Shown one piece after another: positions 24,048-32,568 of a DNA stretch of 33,128 nt; position 1 is the stretch's first letter, and each line of letters begins with the position of its first letter. The stretch comes from Myxococcaceae bacterium. GTDB taxonomy: Bacteria > Myxococcota > Myxococcia > Myxococcales > Myxococcaceae. A model generated the notes under the pieces. The model was not told the origin of the DNA. It saw only the letters and a program-made list of their open reading frames with translations, and made no database searches. Location of the stretch: contig JADGHL010000049.1 of assembly GCA_019686135.1 (NCBI GenBank), forward strand, positions 1-33,128. Direction: 5' to 3'. The translations under genes and the position numbers were made by a program.

Positions 24048-26585
24048 ATGAACGCGCGCACGCTCGTTGCGGGAGCGATCTTCATCACCCTCTTCACGCC
24101 ACGCACGGCGCCGGGACAGACGCCGGCCCGGTCCATGACGCAGCTCCCTTCCTCGAACGGGCACTGCGCGGTGATGGTCGACCTCACCACGGCGAAGGTC
24201 ACGCACTTCCGCGAACACCTTCCGGCGACCGAGGAGCCGCTGCTGGATGCGCAGGGCAACGAGGTGTGGAATGGCAACCAGCCGCAGGCGGTGAAGACGC
24301 GCGACCTTCTCTACGACGCGTACGTCGGCGCACGCGTGAACGGTTCGCAGCAGTGGTTGACGACGGTTCCGGTGGACGGCGCGAACAGCGGCTACGCGCC
24401 GTGGACGCCCGGGGTTCTTGGCGGCACCGGCATCGTCACGCTCACGCAGAAGGTCGGGCCGCTGGAGATCGTCACCTGGGTGTTCGCGCCCCGCGGGCTG
24501 CCTCGCGCGGGGTTCGTCCTGGCCGCGCGCGTCCGGAACACGGGGACGGCGCCGGCAACGGGTGTGAGCCTCTTCACCCTGCACAACTTCCACCTCGGCT
24601 TCGGCCGCCCCGGCGTGACGGCGGACATCGGCGAGTCCGGCGAGACCGTGGTGATCGACACGAACGGGCACACCGACGTGCTCGAACGCGCGTTCGCCGG
24701 CGTCATCGCGGTCCGGGCGCTCGCGCCCCCCACGCACGTCGCCGCATGGAACGAAGCTTCGCTGCCATCGGAGAACGGGTTCCTCATCGTCCAGGGCGGT
24801 GGCACGGCGGACCTCCCCGACTCGAGCGGCACGCTGCCGACGGCAAACGGCTGGGCGCACGCGTTCCAGTTCGACGTCGGGACCCTCGATGTGGGCGCCG
24901 AGGCCTGGGCGGGCGTGGCCATCGCGCACGATCCGGATCCGTTCGCGGCTGCCTCGGCGCAGGGAGCGCTGGATGCGTGGCTCGAAGGTCGCGGCGTTCG
25001 ACAGGTCGTCGAGGACGAGCTTTCGGCGTGGAGCGCCTTCCAGTCCGCGCTGAGGCTGCCAGACGGGTTGAGCGCGGAGGAGACCACGCTGACGCGGCAG
25101 TCGGCGGTGGTGCTGGAGATGGCGCAGGTGCGCGACTCGGAGGCGTTCCTGCGCGAGTGGCTCACGATCGACGGCGAGCCCCGCTTCACCCGCTTCCGCA
25201 ACGTCGATGGCGGTTCGAACGCGCTGCCCGCGCGCGTCCGCCACCGCGGCTTCGGCGCCGTGCTGGCGAGCCTGCCGCCCGGAGAGTGGACGTACGCGTG
25301 GCCACGCGATGGCGCGTACGCCGTCGCGGCGATGGCCGCGCTGGGAATGAAGGACGAGGCCGCCGACGCGCTGCGCTTCTATTTGCAGGCGGACTCCGGC
25401 CGGCTCCAGAACTGGAACGAGCTGAAGCCGTACGCGATGCCGCCGTACCTCATCTCGCTCACGCGCTACCACGGCTTCGGCGTGGAGGAGACCGACTTCA
25501 ACGACTTCGGGCCGAACCTCGAGTTCGACGGCTTCGGCCTCTATCTCTGGGCGCTGCGTTCGTACGAGCGCGCGACCGGGGACCTGACGCTGGCGGAGAA
25601 CGCCTGGCCGGAGATCGCCACGAAGGTCGCCGATCCGATCGTCGCGCTCGTCGATCCGGCGACCGGCCTTCTGCGCCCGGACTCGTCGATTTGGGAGACC
25701 CACTGGAACGGCCGACAACGGACGTGGACGTACACCAACATCACGGCGGTGCGAGGGCTGTGCGACGCCGCGGAGATCGCCGAGCGGCTCGGTGACGAGG
25801 CCAACGCGACGAAGTACCGGAGCACGGCGTTGGCGGTCAGGGCGGCGATCGCCGCACGTCTGACCGACCCGAACGGCGCGCTGGGCTCGAACCTCGAGGA
25901 GCTCCGGGTGGGCGCCGGTTACGACGACGCCGCAGTGCTCGAGGCGATCGCTTTCGGGCTCTTCGATCCGCACGGACGGATCGCGCAGGCCACGCTCGAT
26001 CGGATCGACCTGAAGCTGCGCACGCCGGCAGGGAAGGGGTGGGCGCGCAACGACGACGCGGTCGATCATCCCGGCGCGACCGACTGGAGCCCGTGGGGCA
26101 GCGACTACGACCGAGCGGAGTGGGTGGTGACCGACCTGCGCGGCGCGATCGCGATGGAGCGCGCCGGTCGTCCGACGCGCGCGAAGGAGCTCCGCGACTG
26201 GGTGCTGACGCAGTCGAACGCCAACTTCGGTGCCCTCTCCGAGACGTACGACCCGGACACCGGCGCCTACAAGTTCAACGCGCCGATGATTGGGTTCGGC
26301 GCGGGCGCGTGGGTGCTGGCGATGGCCGAGCGCGCTGCGCCCACGGAGCCTGCCTGCGGCGCCTATTTCGACGAGCACGTCCCGACCGACGCGGGGACCT
26401 CCTCACCCGACGCAGGAATCCGCGACGCGGGCTCACCGGACGCCGGTGCAGGTGCCGACGGAGGCGCCGGGCCCGGAAGCGAGGCGCTCTCCTGTGGCTG
26501 TACCGGCTCTGTGGACGCGCTGTCGGTGGTAGCGCTCCTTCTCGCTGTTCTCGTGTGGCGTCTGCGAACAGCGCACGTTCGCTGA
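24048..26585 (+). CDS. Secreted GH15-like glucoamylase/glycoside hydrolase with MYXO-CTERM anchor
   Basis: The 845-residue protein starts with a signal peptide (RTLVAGAIFITLFT). It has an N-terminal beta-sandwich (about 30-330) and an (alpha/alpha)6 barrel of the GH15 type: WTYAWPRDGAYAVAAMAALG, WNELKPYAMPPY, SSIWETHWNGRQRTWTY with the likely acid Glu550, and GALSETYDPDTGAYKFN with the likely base Glu732. GH15 enzymes release glucose from alpha-glucans or trehalose by inversion; the true substrate is unknown. A linker of Asp-Ala-Gly repeats (about 787-812) leads to Cys816-Gly-Cys818, a hydrophobic helix (VALLLAVLVW) and a basic end (RLRTAHVR). This is the MYXO-CTERM sorting signal of myxobacteria, thought to anchor proteins at the surface after cleavage. 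Confidence 0.85.
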   Translation: MNARTLVAGAIFITLFTPRTAPGQTPARSMTQLPSSNGHCAVMVDLTTAKVTHFREHLPATEEPLLDAQGNEVWNGNQPQAVKTRDLLYDAYVGARVNGSQQWLTTVPVDGANSGYAPWTPGVLGGTGIVTLTQKVGPLEIVTWVFAPRGLPRAGFVLAARVRNTGTAPATGVSLFTLHNFHLGFGRPGVTADIGESGETVVIDTNGHTDVLERAFAGVIAVRALAPPTHVAAWNEASLPSENGFLIVQGGGTADLPDSSGTLPTANGWAHAFQFDVGTLDVGAEAWAGVAIAHDPDPFAAASAQGALDAWLEGRGVRQVVEDELSAWSAFQSALRLPDGLSAEETTLTRQSAVVLEMAQVRDSEAFLREWLTIDGEPRFTRFRNVDGGSNALPARVRHRGFGAVLASLPPGEWTYAWPRDGAYAVAAMAALGMKDEAADALRFYLQADSGRLQNWNELKPYAMPPYLISLTRYHGFGVEETDFNDFGPNLEFDGFGLYLWALRSYERATGDLTLAENAWPEIATKVADPIVALVDPATGLLRPDSSIWETHWNGRQRTWTYTNITAVRGLCDAAEIAERLGDEANATKYRSTALAVRAAIAARLTDPNGALGSNLEELRVGAGYDDAAVLEAIAFGLFDPHGRIAQATLDRIDLKLRTPAGKGWARNDDAVDHPGATDWSPWGSDYDRAEWVVTDLRGAIAMERAGRPTRAKELRDWVLTQSNANFGALSETYDPDTGAYKFNAPMIGFGAGAWVLAMAERAAPTEPACGAYFDEHVPTDAGTSSPDAGIRDAGSPDAGAGADGGAGPGSEALSCGCTGSVDALSVVALLLAVLVWRLRTAHVR

Positions 26586-26690
26586 GCACAGCTGCGACTG
26601 TACCGGCTCTGTGGACGCGCTGTCGGCGACAGCGCTCGCCCTCACCAGGCTCACGTGGCGCCGCCGACTATGTCCGCTGAGCGCAGCCTG
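26493..26690 (+). repeat. Tandem duplication of the MYXO-CTERM-coding segment, second copy degenerate
   Basis: Positions 26498-26526 are identical to 26598-26626 (29 bp, offset 100 bp), and the seven bases AGCGCTC recur at 26531 and 26631. Both copies end in CGCTGAGC. The second copy, outside the gene, still codes CDCTGSVDALS, a hydrophobic run and WRRR in another frame, so it is a decayed copy of the membrane-anchor tail. Confidence 0.8.
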
Positions 26691-27012
26691 CCGTCCTGTG
26701 AATGCGATCGGGGGTGGACAACCTCGGGCGGACTGCATCCGGGAGGACGGGAGACCTCTGGCCGATGTGGGTGATGCCGGCCCGTCCGATTCGCCAACTC
26801 CCGCGACAGTCGGTCCCGTCGCGGACCGGCCTCGGAGAGTGCGCGCGAGGAGTCGTGCCATCAAGTCCGTCGCGGCCTGTCGTGGCGCGACCGCTGAAGC
26901 AGCACTGCGCCCACGGGAGCAGAAGGTGAACCCGGTGGAGCATGACCCGGTACCGCCGCGCGCACGGACGAAGCGACCGCATCATGGATCCCGCCGGAAG
27001 ACGAGCGACGGC
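26691..27012. other. Intergenic region with no supported gene
   Basis: Together with the degenerate repeat, this leaves about 430 bp between the GH15-like stop and the convergent thioesterase stop. Open frames cross it on both strands, but none has a ribosome-binding site, a recognisable motif or a fitting composition. It may be debris of a lost gene. I see no clear terminator hairpin with a T tract. Confidence 0.5.
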
Positions 27013-27480
27013 TCAGTTCACCGCCGGGCTCGTTCCCGATTCCCACTTCAACGAGCTCATCCGCACCAGCCCATCGCACTTCGCGCAGGGCCTTCCCTCT
27101 GCGTCGTAGATGGTGGCGCGCGAGAACAGCATCGAGCTGCCGCGGGAGTCGATCACCGCCTCCGCGTGGATCCGCGATCCAGTGACGGGCTTCATGAAGG
27201 ACATCGACAGCTGCACGGTGGCGGATCGCCGCGTCGGATCGATCAACGCGGGCGTGCAGCCGATCACCAGATCGAAGAGCGCCGCGAGCACGCCGCCGTT
27301 CACGGCGCTCGTGCCCAGTCCACCCAGGTGATCCGGCCGCACCTCCAGGTCGGCGCGGACCTTCGCGCCCTCCGGAAAGCTGATCCGCACCCCGAGGAAC
27401 CTCATCGAGCGGCTCTGGTTGAACTCTTCCGCGTAGCGCGCGAGCGCCTCGGCGGTGGGACGAGCAGGCTGATCGGACAT
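27013..27480 (-). CDS. PaaI-family hotdog thioesterase
   Basis: The 155-residue protein has the hotdog-fold thioesterase core: the strand VRADLEVRPDHLG (His51), then TSAVNGGVLAALFDLVIGC with Asn61 and the likely catalytic Asp70, and LSMSFMKPVTGSRIHAEAVI. PaaI-type enzymes hydrolyse acyl-CoA or aryl-CoA thioesters in the cytoplasm, freeing CoA. The substrate is not known. The C-terminal CAKCDGLVRM has a Cys pair that is not part of the family core. ATG 27480 has no strong ribosome-binding site. It is divergent from the uvrD-like gene with only 65 bp between the starts, so the two promoters must overlap or nearly so. Confidence 0.85.
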   Translation of the reverse strand: MSDQPARPTAEALARYAEEFNQSRSMRFLGVRISFPEGAKVRADLEVRPDHLGGLGTSAVNGGVLAALFDLVIGCTPALIDPTRRSATVQLSMSFMKPVTGSRIHAEAVIDSRGSSMLFSRATIYDAEGRPCAKCDGLVRMSSLKWESGTSPAVN

Positions 27481-27545
27481 GGAGAAACCTTACAGCCGGC
27501 CACTCGTCGTGGCATCGCTGCGATGTTGCCGGTACAAGGCCGCAC

Positions 27546-29813
27546 GTGAGCGACGCACTCCTCGAAGATCTCAACGCCCCGCAGAAGGAGGCCGTGCTCC
27601 ACGACCAGGGGCCGCTGCTGGTCCTCTCCGGCGCGGGCAGCGGCAAGACGCGGGTCATCACTCGCCGCGTCGCCTTCCTCGTCCAGGAGCGGGGCGTGCA
27701 GCCCTGGCGGATCCTCGCGGTCACCTTCACCAACAAGGCCGCCCGGGAGATGCGCGATCGTCTCTTCAAGCTCCTCGGCGGACAGGCGGCCGATCTGGTG
27801 GTCGCCACCTTCCATTCCGCGTCGGCGATGATCCTCCGGCGCGAGGCGGAGGCCGTCGGGCTGTCGAGCTCTTTCGTCATCTACGACGACGCCGATCAGC
27901 TGGCGCTGGTGAAGCGTGCCGCGCGCGAGGCCAACGTCGACATCACGCAGATCTCCCCGCGCGAGCTGCTCTCCCGCATCGATCGCTGGAAGAACGCCGC
28001 GCTGACGCCCGAACGGGTCCACCTGGGAGAGGAGGACTACCGCAACCAGATCGCCCTCCGGGTCTACCGCGCCTACCAGCGCCAGCTCCGCGCGGCCAAC
28101 GCGGTGGACTTCGGCGATCTGCTCCTTTTGCTCGTCGAGCTGTTGCGCACGCGCCCGGACATCCGGCGCAAGTACCAGTCCCGCTTCGAGTACGTGCTGG
28201 TGGACGAGTTCCAGGACACCAACCCGGTGCAGTACGAGCTCCTCCAGCTCATCGCGCCGCCGCCCTCGTCGAACCTCTGCGTGGTCGGCGACGACGACCA
28301 GTCCATCTACCGCTGGCGCGGAGCGGACGTGGGCAACATCCTCGGCTTCCCCGAGACCTACTCCGGCGCGAAGGTCGTCAAGCTCGAGCAGAACTACCGC
28401 TCGGACCAGAACATCCTCGACGCCGCGTATTCGGTCATCTCCCGGAACCGGCGGCGGATGGACAAGCGCCTCTGGTCGGACCGTCCGCGGGGCGCGCCGC
28501 TCTCGCTGCTCATCAGCCGTGACGAGCGCGGCGAGGCCCAGGCGATCGCCCGGGGGATCCTCGAGCTGCGGCGCGAGGGGCTCACCGACCCGGGGCAGAT
28601 CGCCGTCTTCTACAGGACCCACGCGCAGAGCCGCGTGCTCGAGGAGGCGCTGCGGCTGGAGCGCATCCCCTACACCCTGGTGAACGGGCGCAGCTTCTAC
28701 GAGCGGGCCGAGGTGAAGGACGCGGCGTCGTACCTGCGCCTGATGGTGAACCCGCGCTCGGACGCGGACCTGCTCAGGGTGATCAACACGCCGGGCCGGG
28801 GAATCGGCGACACCACCGTGGAGCGCCTCACCGACTTCGCCACGCAGAGCGGGATGAGCCTGTACGAAGCGCTCGGCCTCGCGGCGGAGATCTCCACGCT
28901 CAACGCCGGCGCCCAGCGCAAGCTGTCCACCTTCCGCGCGCTGCTCGACCGTCTCCAGGAGTTCGGCCGCACCGCTCCCGACGCCGCCTCGGCGGTGGAG
29001 TTCATGCTCAAGGAGACCAACCTGGTGGTCGCGCTGGAGGCGGAGGGAACGGACGAGGCGCTGGGCCGCGCGGAGAACCTGCGCGAGCTCTTCGGCGCCG
29101 CGCAGCAGTTCGATCTCGACCGCGCGGCCGCGCCGCCGCCCGGGCCCGAACAGCTCGCCGCCGACGTCCCGCCGCTGCAGGCCTTCCTCGAGCAGATCAG
29201 CCTGCTCGGCGACGCCGACCAGCCCGTGGGCGAGGGCCGGGTGGCGCTGATGACGCTCCACGCCGCCAAGGGCCTCGAGTTCGACGCAGTGTTCATGGCC
29301 GGGATGGAGGAGGAGGTCTTCCCGCACGCGCGCGCGCTCGACCCGGACGCCGACGAGGAGGAGATGGATGAAGAGCGGCGCCTCTGCTACGTCGGCTTCA
29401 CCCGCGCGCGGAAGCGGCTGTTCCTCTCCCTGGCGCAGTCCCGCGCGCTCTTCGGCGAGCTGAAGTTCAACGCTCCCTCCCGCTTCATCCGGGAGGTGCC
29501 GCAGGAGCTCTTCGACTTTTCGCGCGAAGAGGAGCTGTCGCGCAGCCCGCCGCCCACGGCGATCCGCCCCACCGTCCGCAGGCGGTCGTACGACGACGAC
29601 ACCGGGCCGCAGATCGATCGCTCCTACGATCAGAGCGTGCACTACGAGGACGTCGATCGCCCGCTGATCGGCCTGCGCGTGCGCCACAACCAGTTCGGCG
29701 AAGGCAGGATCGTCGCGTGCGACGGCCAGGGGCCGAACGCCAAGCTCACCGTGGACTTCCCGTCGGTCGGGCTGAAGCGGGTGATCGCCCGATTCCTCAC
29801 CCCGCTGGGCTGA
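27546..29813 (+). CDS. UvrD/PcrA/Rep-type superfamily 1 DNA helicase
   Basis: The 755-residue protein is an ATP-driven 3'-5' helicase for nucleotide-excision and mismatch repair and for clearing replication blocks. Motifs in order are the Q motif LNAPQKEAVL, Walker A GAGSGKT (29-35), TFTNKAAREM (Ia), LVDEFQDTNPVQ (II), VVGDDDQSIYRWRGA (III), QNYRSDQNI (IV), VALMTLHAAKGLEFDAVFM (V) and CYVGFTRARKRL (VI). The C-terminal domain IGLRVRHNQFGEGRIVACDG is the Tudor-like module of UvrD/PcrA that contacts RNA polymerase in those proteins. An acidic stretch (DPDADEEEMDEE) lies before motif VI. The start is GTG 27546. The length is normal for PcrA; which of UvrD or PcrA is meant cannot be told from the sequence. 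Confidence 0.93.
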   Translation: MSDALLEDLNAPQKEAVLHDQGPLLVLSGAGSGKTRVITRRVAFLVQERGVQPWRILAVTFTNKAAREMRDRLFKLLGGQAADLVVATFHSASAMILRREAEAVGLSSSFVIYDDADQLALVKRAAREANVDITQISPRELLSRIDRWKNAALTPERVHLGEEDYRNQIALRVYRAYQRQLRAANAVDFGDLLLLLVELLRTRPDIRRKYQSRFEYVLVDEFQDTNPVQYELLQLIAPPPSSNLCVVGDDDQSIYRWRGADVGNILGFPETYSGAKVVKLEQNYRSDQNILDAAYSVISRNRRRMDKRLWSDRPRGAPLSLLISRDERGEAQAIARGILELRREGLTDPGQIAVFYRTHAQSRVLEEALRLERIPYTLVNGRSFYERAEVKDAASYLRLMVNPRSDADLLRVINTPGRGIGDTTVERLTDFATQSGMSLYEALGLAAEISTLNAGAQRKLSTFRALLDRLQEFGRTAPDAASAVEFMLKETNLVVALEAEGTDEALGRAENLRELFGAAQQFDLDRAAAPPPGPEQLAADVPPLQAFLEQISLLGDADQPVGEGRVALMTLHAAKGLEFDAVFMAGMEEEVFPHARALDPDADEEEMDEERRLCYVGFTRARKRLFLSLAQSRALFGELKFNAPSRFIREVPQELFDFSREEELSRSPPPTAIRPTVRRRSYDDDTGPQIDRSYDQSVHYEDVDRPLIGLRVRHNQFGEGRIVACDGQGPNAKLTVDFPSVGLKRVIARFLTPLG

Positions 29814-29818
29814 GGCGT

Positions 29819-30889
29819 TCAGCGCGAGGCGCGCTTGATCTTCCAGGCGAGCACGCGCCCGTCGGAGGCGAGCGTGAGCACCGTGTCTCCGAACACCCGC
29901 GGGGCGGTGCGCAGCGCGCTGTCGGCCCGGAGGTTGACCACCGGTTCGGCCTGTCCCGGGCGAAGGCCCCACAGCCGCCCTTCGCGGCCGTCGGTCGGCA
30001 CCAGAACGATCTCGCGCCAGGCGGCCACTCCGCCGCGCGCCGGCGCCGGCAGCTGCACGCGCCACGTCTCCGCGCCGTCCTGTGGGTCGAGCGACATCAG
30101 CCCGCGTTCATCGAACGCGATCCACAACAGGCCGCGCGCCAGCCAGGGGCCGGCCTGCGGCTTCTCGTCGAGCGTGCGTTCCCACTCCACCGCGCCGGTG
30201 CCCGCATCCAGCGCCAGCACCCGGCCTTCGCGCGTGGCGGCGTAGAGGCGCGCGCCCTCCACCAGAAAGCCCACGACCTCGCCCACGGACCTTCGCCACA
30301 GCGTCTCTCCGTCGGCGGGGTTGAGCGCGAACAGGCCCGCCTTGCCGAGCGCGACGTGGAGGCGACCGTTCTTCGCCACCGGCGCGCAGAGCCCGGCCGC
30401 ATCGCCCACACCGCGCGGAGGGAGCAACCGCCACGCGGTGCCACCGCTCGAGCCGGAGATGGCGAACACCGATCCATCGTCGGCCACCGCGTAGGCCCGC
30501 TGGTCGTCGGACGCGAGCGGCACGGTGAGCGCGGGCTTGCCGCCCAGCCGCCACTTCTCGGCCCCGGTCTGGAGCGACACGCCCAGCCATTCGCCGCTCG
30601 TGGTCGCGGCGACGACGACGTCGCCCACCACCGCGGGGCGCGCGGCGATCTCCCGGCCCACCTGGACGCGCCACCGCACCCTGCCGGTCTCATCCAGCCG
30701 CACCAGCGCGCCCGCCTCGTTGCCGAAGATGACGCCGCCGTCGACCTCCGTGAGCCCGCTGCGCGACGGCCCTTCGCCTGCCCAGGACCACGACAGTTCG
30801 GCCGCCTGGTCGCAGCCCGACAGGGCCAGCGCGAGTCCGGCGAGGAGCGCCACCTTCCGGATACTCGCGTCGCCGCTGGAACGGTGCAT
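29819..30889 (-). CDS. Beta-propeller (PQQ/BamB-like) lipoprotein
   Basis: The 356-residue protein has a lipobox LSGC (Cys26) after a hydrophobic stretch, so it is a lipoprotein. The rest is made of repeating blades of the PQQ type, with a hydrophobic strand then a Gly-Asp-turn and a Trp: for example LVRLDETGRVRWRVQVG, GVSLQTGAEKWRLG, FALNPADGETLWRRSVG, VLALDAGTGAVEWERTLD and MSLDPQDGAETWRVQLP. BamB is the eight-bladed lipoprotein of the outer-membrane beta-barrel assembly machinery, but other propeller lipoproteins look alike and no bam genes are near. The start is ATG 30889; further upstream codons lack the signal. It converges with the helicase gene, 5 bp apart, and is divergent from adenosine deaminase across 59 bp. 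Confidence 0.8.
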   Translation of the reverse strand: MHRSSGDASIRKVALLAGLALALSGCDQAAELSWSWAGEGPSRSGLTEVDGGVIFGNEAGALVRLDETGRVRWRVQVGREIAARPAVVGDVVVAATTSGEWLGVSLQTGAEKWRLGGKPALTVPLASDDQRAYAVADDGSVFAISGSSGGTAWRLLPPRGVGDAAGLCAPVAKNGRLHVALGKAGLFALNPADGETLWRRSVGEVVGFLVEGARLYAATREGRVLALDAGTGAVEWERTLDEKPQAGPWLARGLLWIAFDERGLMSLDPQDGAETWRVQLPAPARGGVAAWREIVLVPTDGREGRLWGLRPGQAEPVVNLRADSALRTAPRVFGDTVLTLASDGRVLAWKIKRASR

Positions 30890-30948
30890 GGTTGCGGGTG
30901 CGATTTTGCGATTCCTAAGCTGGTTCTCCAAGAAGGGACACACTTCTC

Positions 30949-32112
30949 ATGGCTTCCATTCGTGACGACGAGACGCCCAGCGCCACGGGCATTCCCTCCA
31001 CCGAGCGCCGCACTGACGGCGAGGCGCTGCCGCCGCTCGATGTGTCGGAGGAGCTGATCCGCGCGCTGCCGAAGACCGATTTGCACTGCCACCTCGATGG
31101 ATCGCTGCGCCTCAAGACGATCCTCGAGCTGGCCGAACAGCAGAAGGTGAAGCTCCCCGCGGACACCGAGGACGGGTTGGCGAAGGCGATCCACATGGGG
31201 GAGAACGCCGGCTCGCTCGAGCAGTACCTCACCGCCTTCGACGTCACGCTCGCGGTGCTGCAGACCGAGGAGGCGCTCTACCGCGCCGCCTACGAGCTGG
31301 CGGTGGACTGCGCGGCGGAGAACGTCCGCTACCTCGAGGTCCGCTACGCGCCGGTGCTCCACCAGAAGAAGGGGCTCAAGCTCACCACCATCGTGGACAC
31401 GGTGCTGGAGGGCCTGCGGGCGGCGAAGCGCGAGACCGGGATTAAGACCGGCGTGCTCATCTGCGGTATCCGCCACATCAACCCGCACACCTCGCTTCGG
31501 CTGGCGGAGCTGTGCGTGGCCTACAAGAACCGCGGCGTGGTCGGCTTCGACCTGGCCGGCGCGGAGTCCAACTTCCCGGCCAAGGACCACAAGGAGGCCT
31601 TCCAGCTCATCCTCCGCAACAACGTCAATTGCACCGCGCACGCCGGCGAGGCCTACGGGCCGGAGTCGATCGCCCAGGCCATCCACTACCTAGGCGCGCA
31701 CCGGATCGGCCACGGGACGCGGCTGCGCGAGGACGGCGATCTGCTCAACTACGTCAACGACCACCGCATCCCGCTGGAGATCTGCCCGTCCTCCAACGTG
31801 CAGACCGGCGCGGTGGCGGACCTCGCCTCGCACCCGCTCAAGTTCTATTTCGACTACGGCCTCCGGGTGACCATCAACACCGACAACCGGCTCATCACCG
31901 ACACGACGGTCACCAAGGAGATGTGGCTGGTACACAAGGCGCTGGGGCTCTCGCTCGAGGACCTCACCACGATCATCGTCTCCGGCTTCAAGAGCGGGTT
32001 CATGCCCTTCCGCGAGAAGCAGGACATGCTCAAGGCGGTGAACGCCGAAATCGAACGCACTGTGGCGCAGTTCCAGCAGCGGAACGTGAAACAAATGAAG
32101 CGCCCGGCCTGA
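30949..32112 (+). CDS. add: Adenosine deaminase
   Basis: Adenosine deaminase converts adenosine and deoxyadenosine to inosine forms in purine salvage. The 387-residue protein has the zinc and substrate residues in order: His46 and His48 (LHCHLDGS), His231 and Glu234 (TAHAGEA), His255 (HRIGHGTRL) and Asp312 (NTDNRLITDTTVT), where Asn313 takes the place of the second Asp seen in many family members. The first 30 or so residues are an extra hydrophilic leader before the core begins at ELIRALPKTDLH. AAGGG lies about 13 bases before ATG 30949 within a small AGAAG/CTTCT inverted repeat. A related deaminase (adenine or aminodeoxyfutalosine) is possible but the motifs fit adenosine best. Confidence 0.9.
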   Translation: MASIRDDETPSATGIPSTERRTDGEALPPLDVSEELIRALPKTDLHCHLDGSLRLKTILELAEQQKVKLPADTEDGLAKAIHMGENAGSLEQYLTAFDVTLAVLQTEEALYRAAYELAVDCAAENVRYLEVRYAPVLHQKKGLKLTTIVDTVLEGLRAAKRETGIKTGVLICGIRHINPHTSLRLAELCVAYKNRGVVGFDLAGAESNFPAKDHKEAFQLILRNNVNCTAHAGEAYGPESIAQAIHYLGAHRIGHGTRLREDGDLLNYVNDHRIPLEICPSSNVQTGAVADLASHPLKFYFDYGLRVTINTDNRLITDTTVTKEMWLVHKALGLSLEDLTTIIVSGFKSGFMPFREKQDMLKAVNAEIERTVAQFQQRNVKQMKRPA

Positions 32113-32120
32113 TGGGCCGG
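32104..32120 (+). terminator. Possible hairpin at the end of the adenosine deaminase gene
   Basis: CCGGCC at 32104-32109 pairs with GGCCGG at 32115-32120 around a five-base loop, straddling the stop codon. There is no following T tract, so it is not a typical intrinsic terminator and may be chance in GC-rich sequence. Confidence 0.3.
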
Positions 32121-32138
32121 ACGCTCCGCCTGCCTCCC

Positions 32139-32462
32139 TCAGCTCAGAGGCGGCCCCGCGCACGGTGGCGGCGGACCCGCACGGATCGACACGTCGAGCA
32201 CCTGCGCCCACCAGGGCGGGTTCTCGCGTTCGCCGGAGTATGGCATGCGACCGCGGAAGATCATCCCCGCTTCGCTGTCCGTTCCTGCGAGCCCCGAACC
32301 GCCGACGCCGGGTGTGGTGTTGAGGTACCGCTCGTCGGCGAGCGTCCGCTGCGCGTTGCAGATCCTCACGCTCTCTCCGCCAGGAGAGACGCCCTGCTGG
32401 GGCCCGGACGCAAACGACGCGGCGGACGACCACACCGCGGCGGCAGCGATCAGGGCTCGCAT
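32139..32462 (-). CDS. Small secreted hypothetical protein
   Basis: The 107-residue product has a good signal peptide (RALIAAAAVWSSAASFA, cleavage near Ala18/Ser19) and a Gly/Pro-rich mature part with two Cys (ICNAQ near 35 and PPPCAG near 101), which could form a disulphide. The start ATG 32462 has GGAGG about 8 bases upstream; the frame opens further upstream but without a signal or site. I recognise no family. The gene converges with adenosine deaminase and follows the Hsp20 gene by about 105 bp, so it may be cotranscribed with it or have its own promoter. Confidence rests on the signal peptide and ribosome-binding site only. Confidence 0.55.
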   Translation of the reverse strand: MRALIAAAAVWSSAASFASGPQQGVSPGGESVRICNAQRTLADERYLNTTPGVGGSGLAGTDSEAGMIFRGRMPYSGERENPPWWAQVLDVSIRAGPPPPCAGPPLS

Positions 32463-32541
32463 GACGACACCTCCAGTTATTGAAGGTGCGCAGGGCGGGG
32501 CGCAGAGCAACCCGCGCCGCCGCCCCATCCCGTCCGCTGCC

Positions 32542-32568
32542 GCGCCCGGCGAAGTGGAAGGCGGGCGC
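32542..32568 (-). terminator. Candidate hairpin after the Hsp20 gene
   Basis: GCGCCCG at 32542-32548 and CGGGCGC at 32562-32568 form a 7-bp stem with a 13-base loop at the Hsp20 stop codon. No T tract follows in the minus direction, so termination is only a guess. Confidence 0.3.

Noticed and set aside
25201-25240. GGTTCGAAC motif resembling a tRNA T-loop
   Set aside because: It lies inside the GH15-like coding sequence and no acceptor stem or anticodon arm can be formed around it.
24039-26378. Minus-strand open frame of 779 codons opposite the GH15-like gene
   Set aside because: It is an antisense shadow: Arg/Val/Gly/His-rich with no domain, while the plus strand shows catalytic motifs, a signal peptide and a sorting tail.
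26611-27549. Plus-strand open frame after the GH15-like gene
   Set aside because: It starts inside the degenerate repeat, has no ribosome-binding site and runs antisense through the PaaI thioesterase gene; only its first 25 codons have meaning, as the decayed anchor copy.
27402-30065. Minus-strand open frame of 887 codons opposite the helicase gene
   Set aside because: It is antisense to all helicase motifs, has no recognisable domain and shows low-complexity composition.
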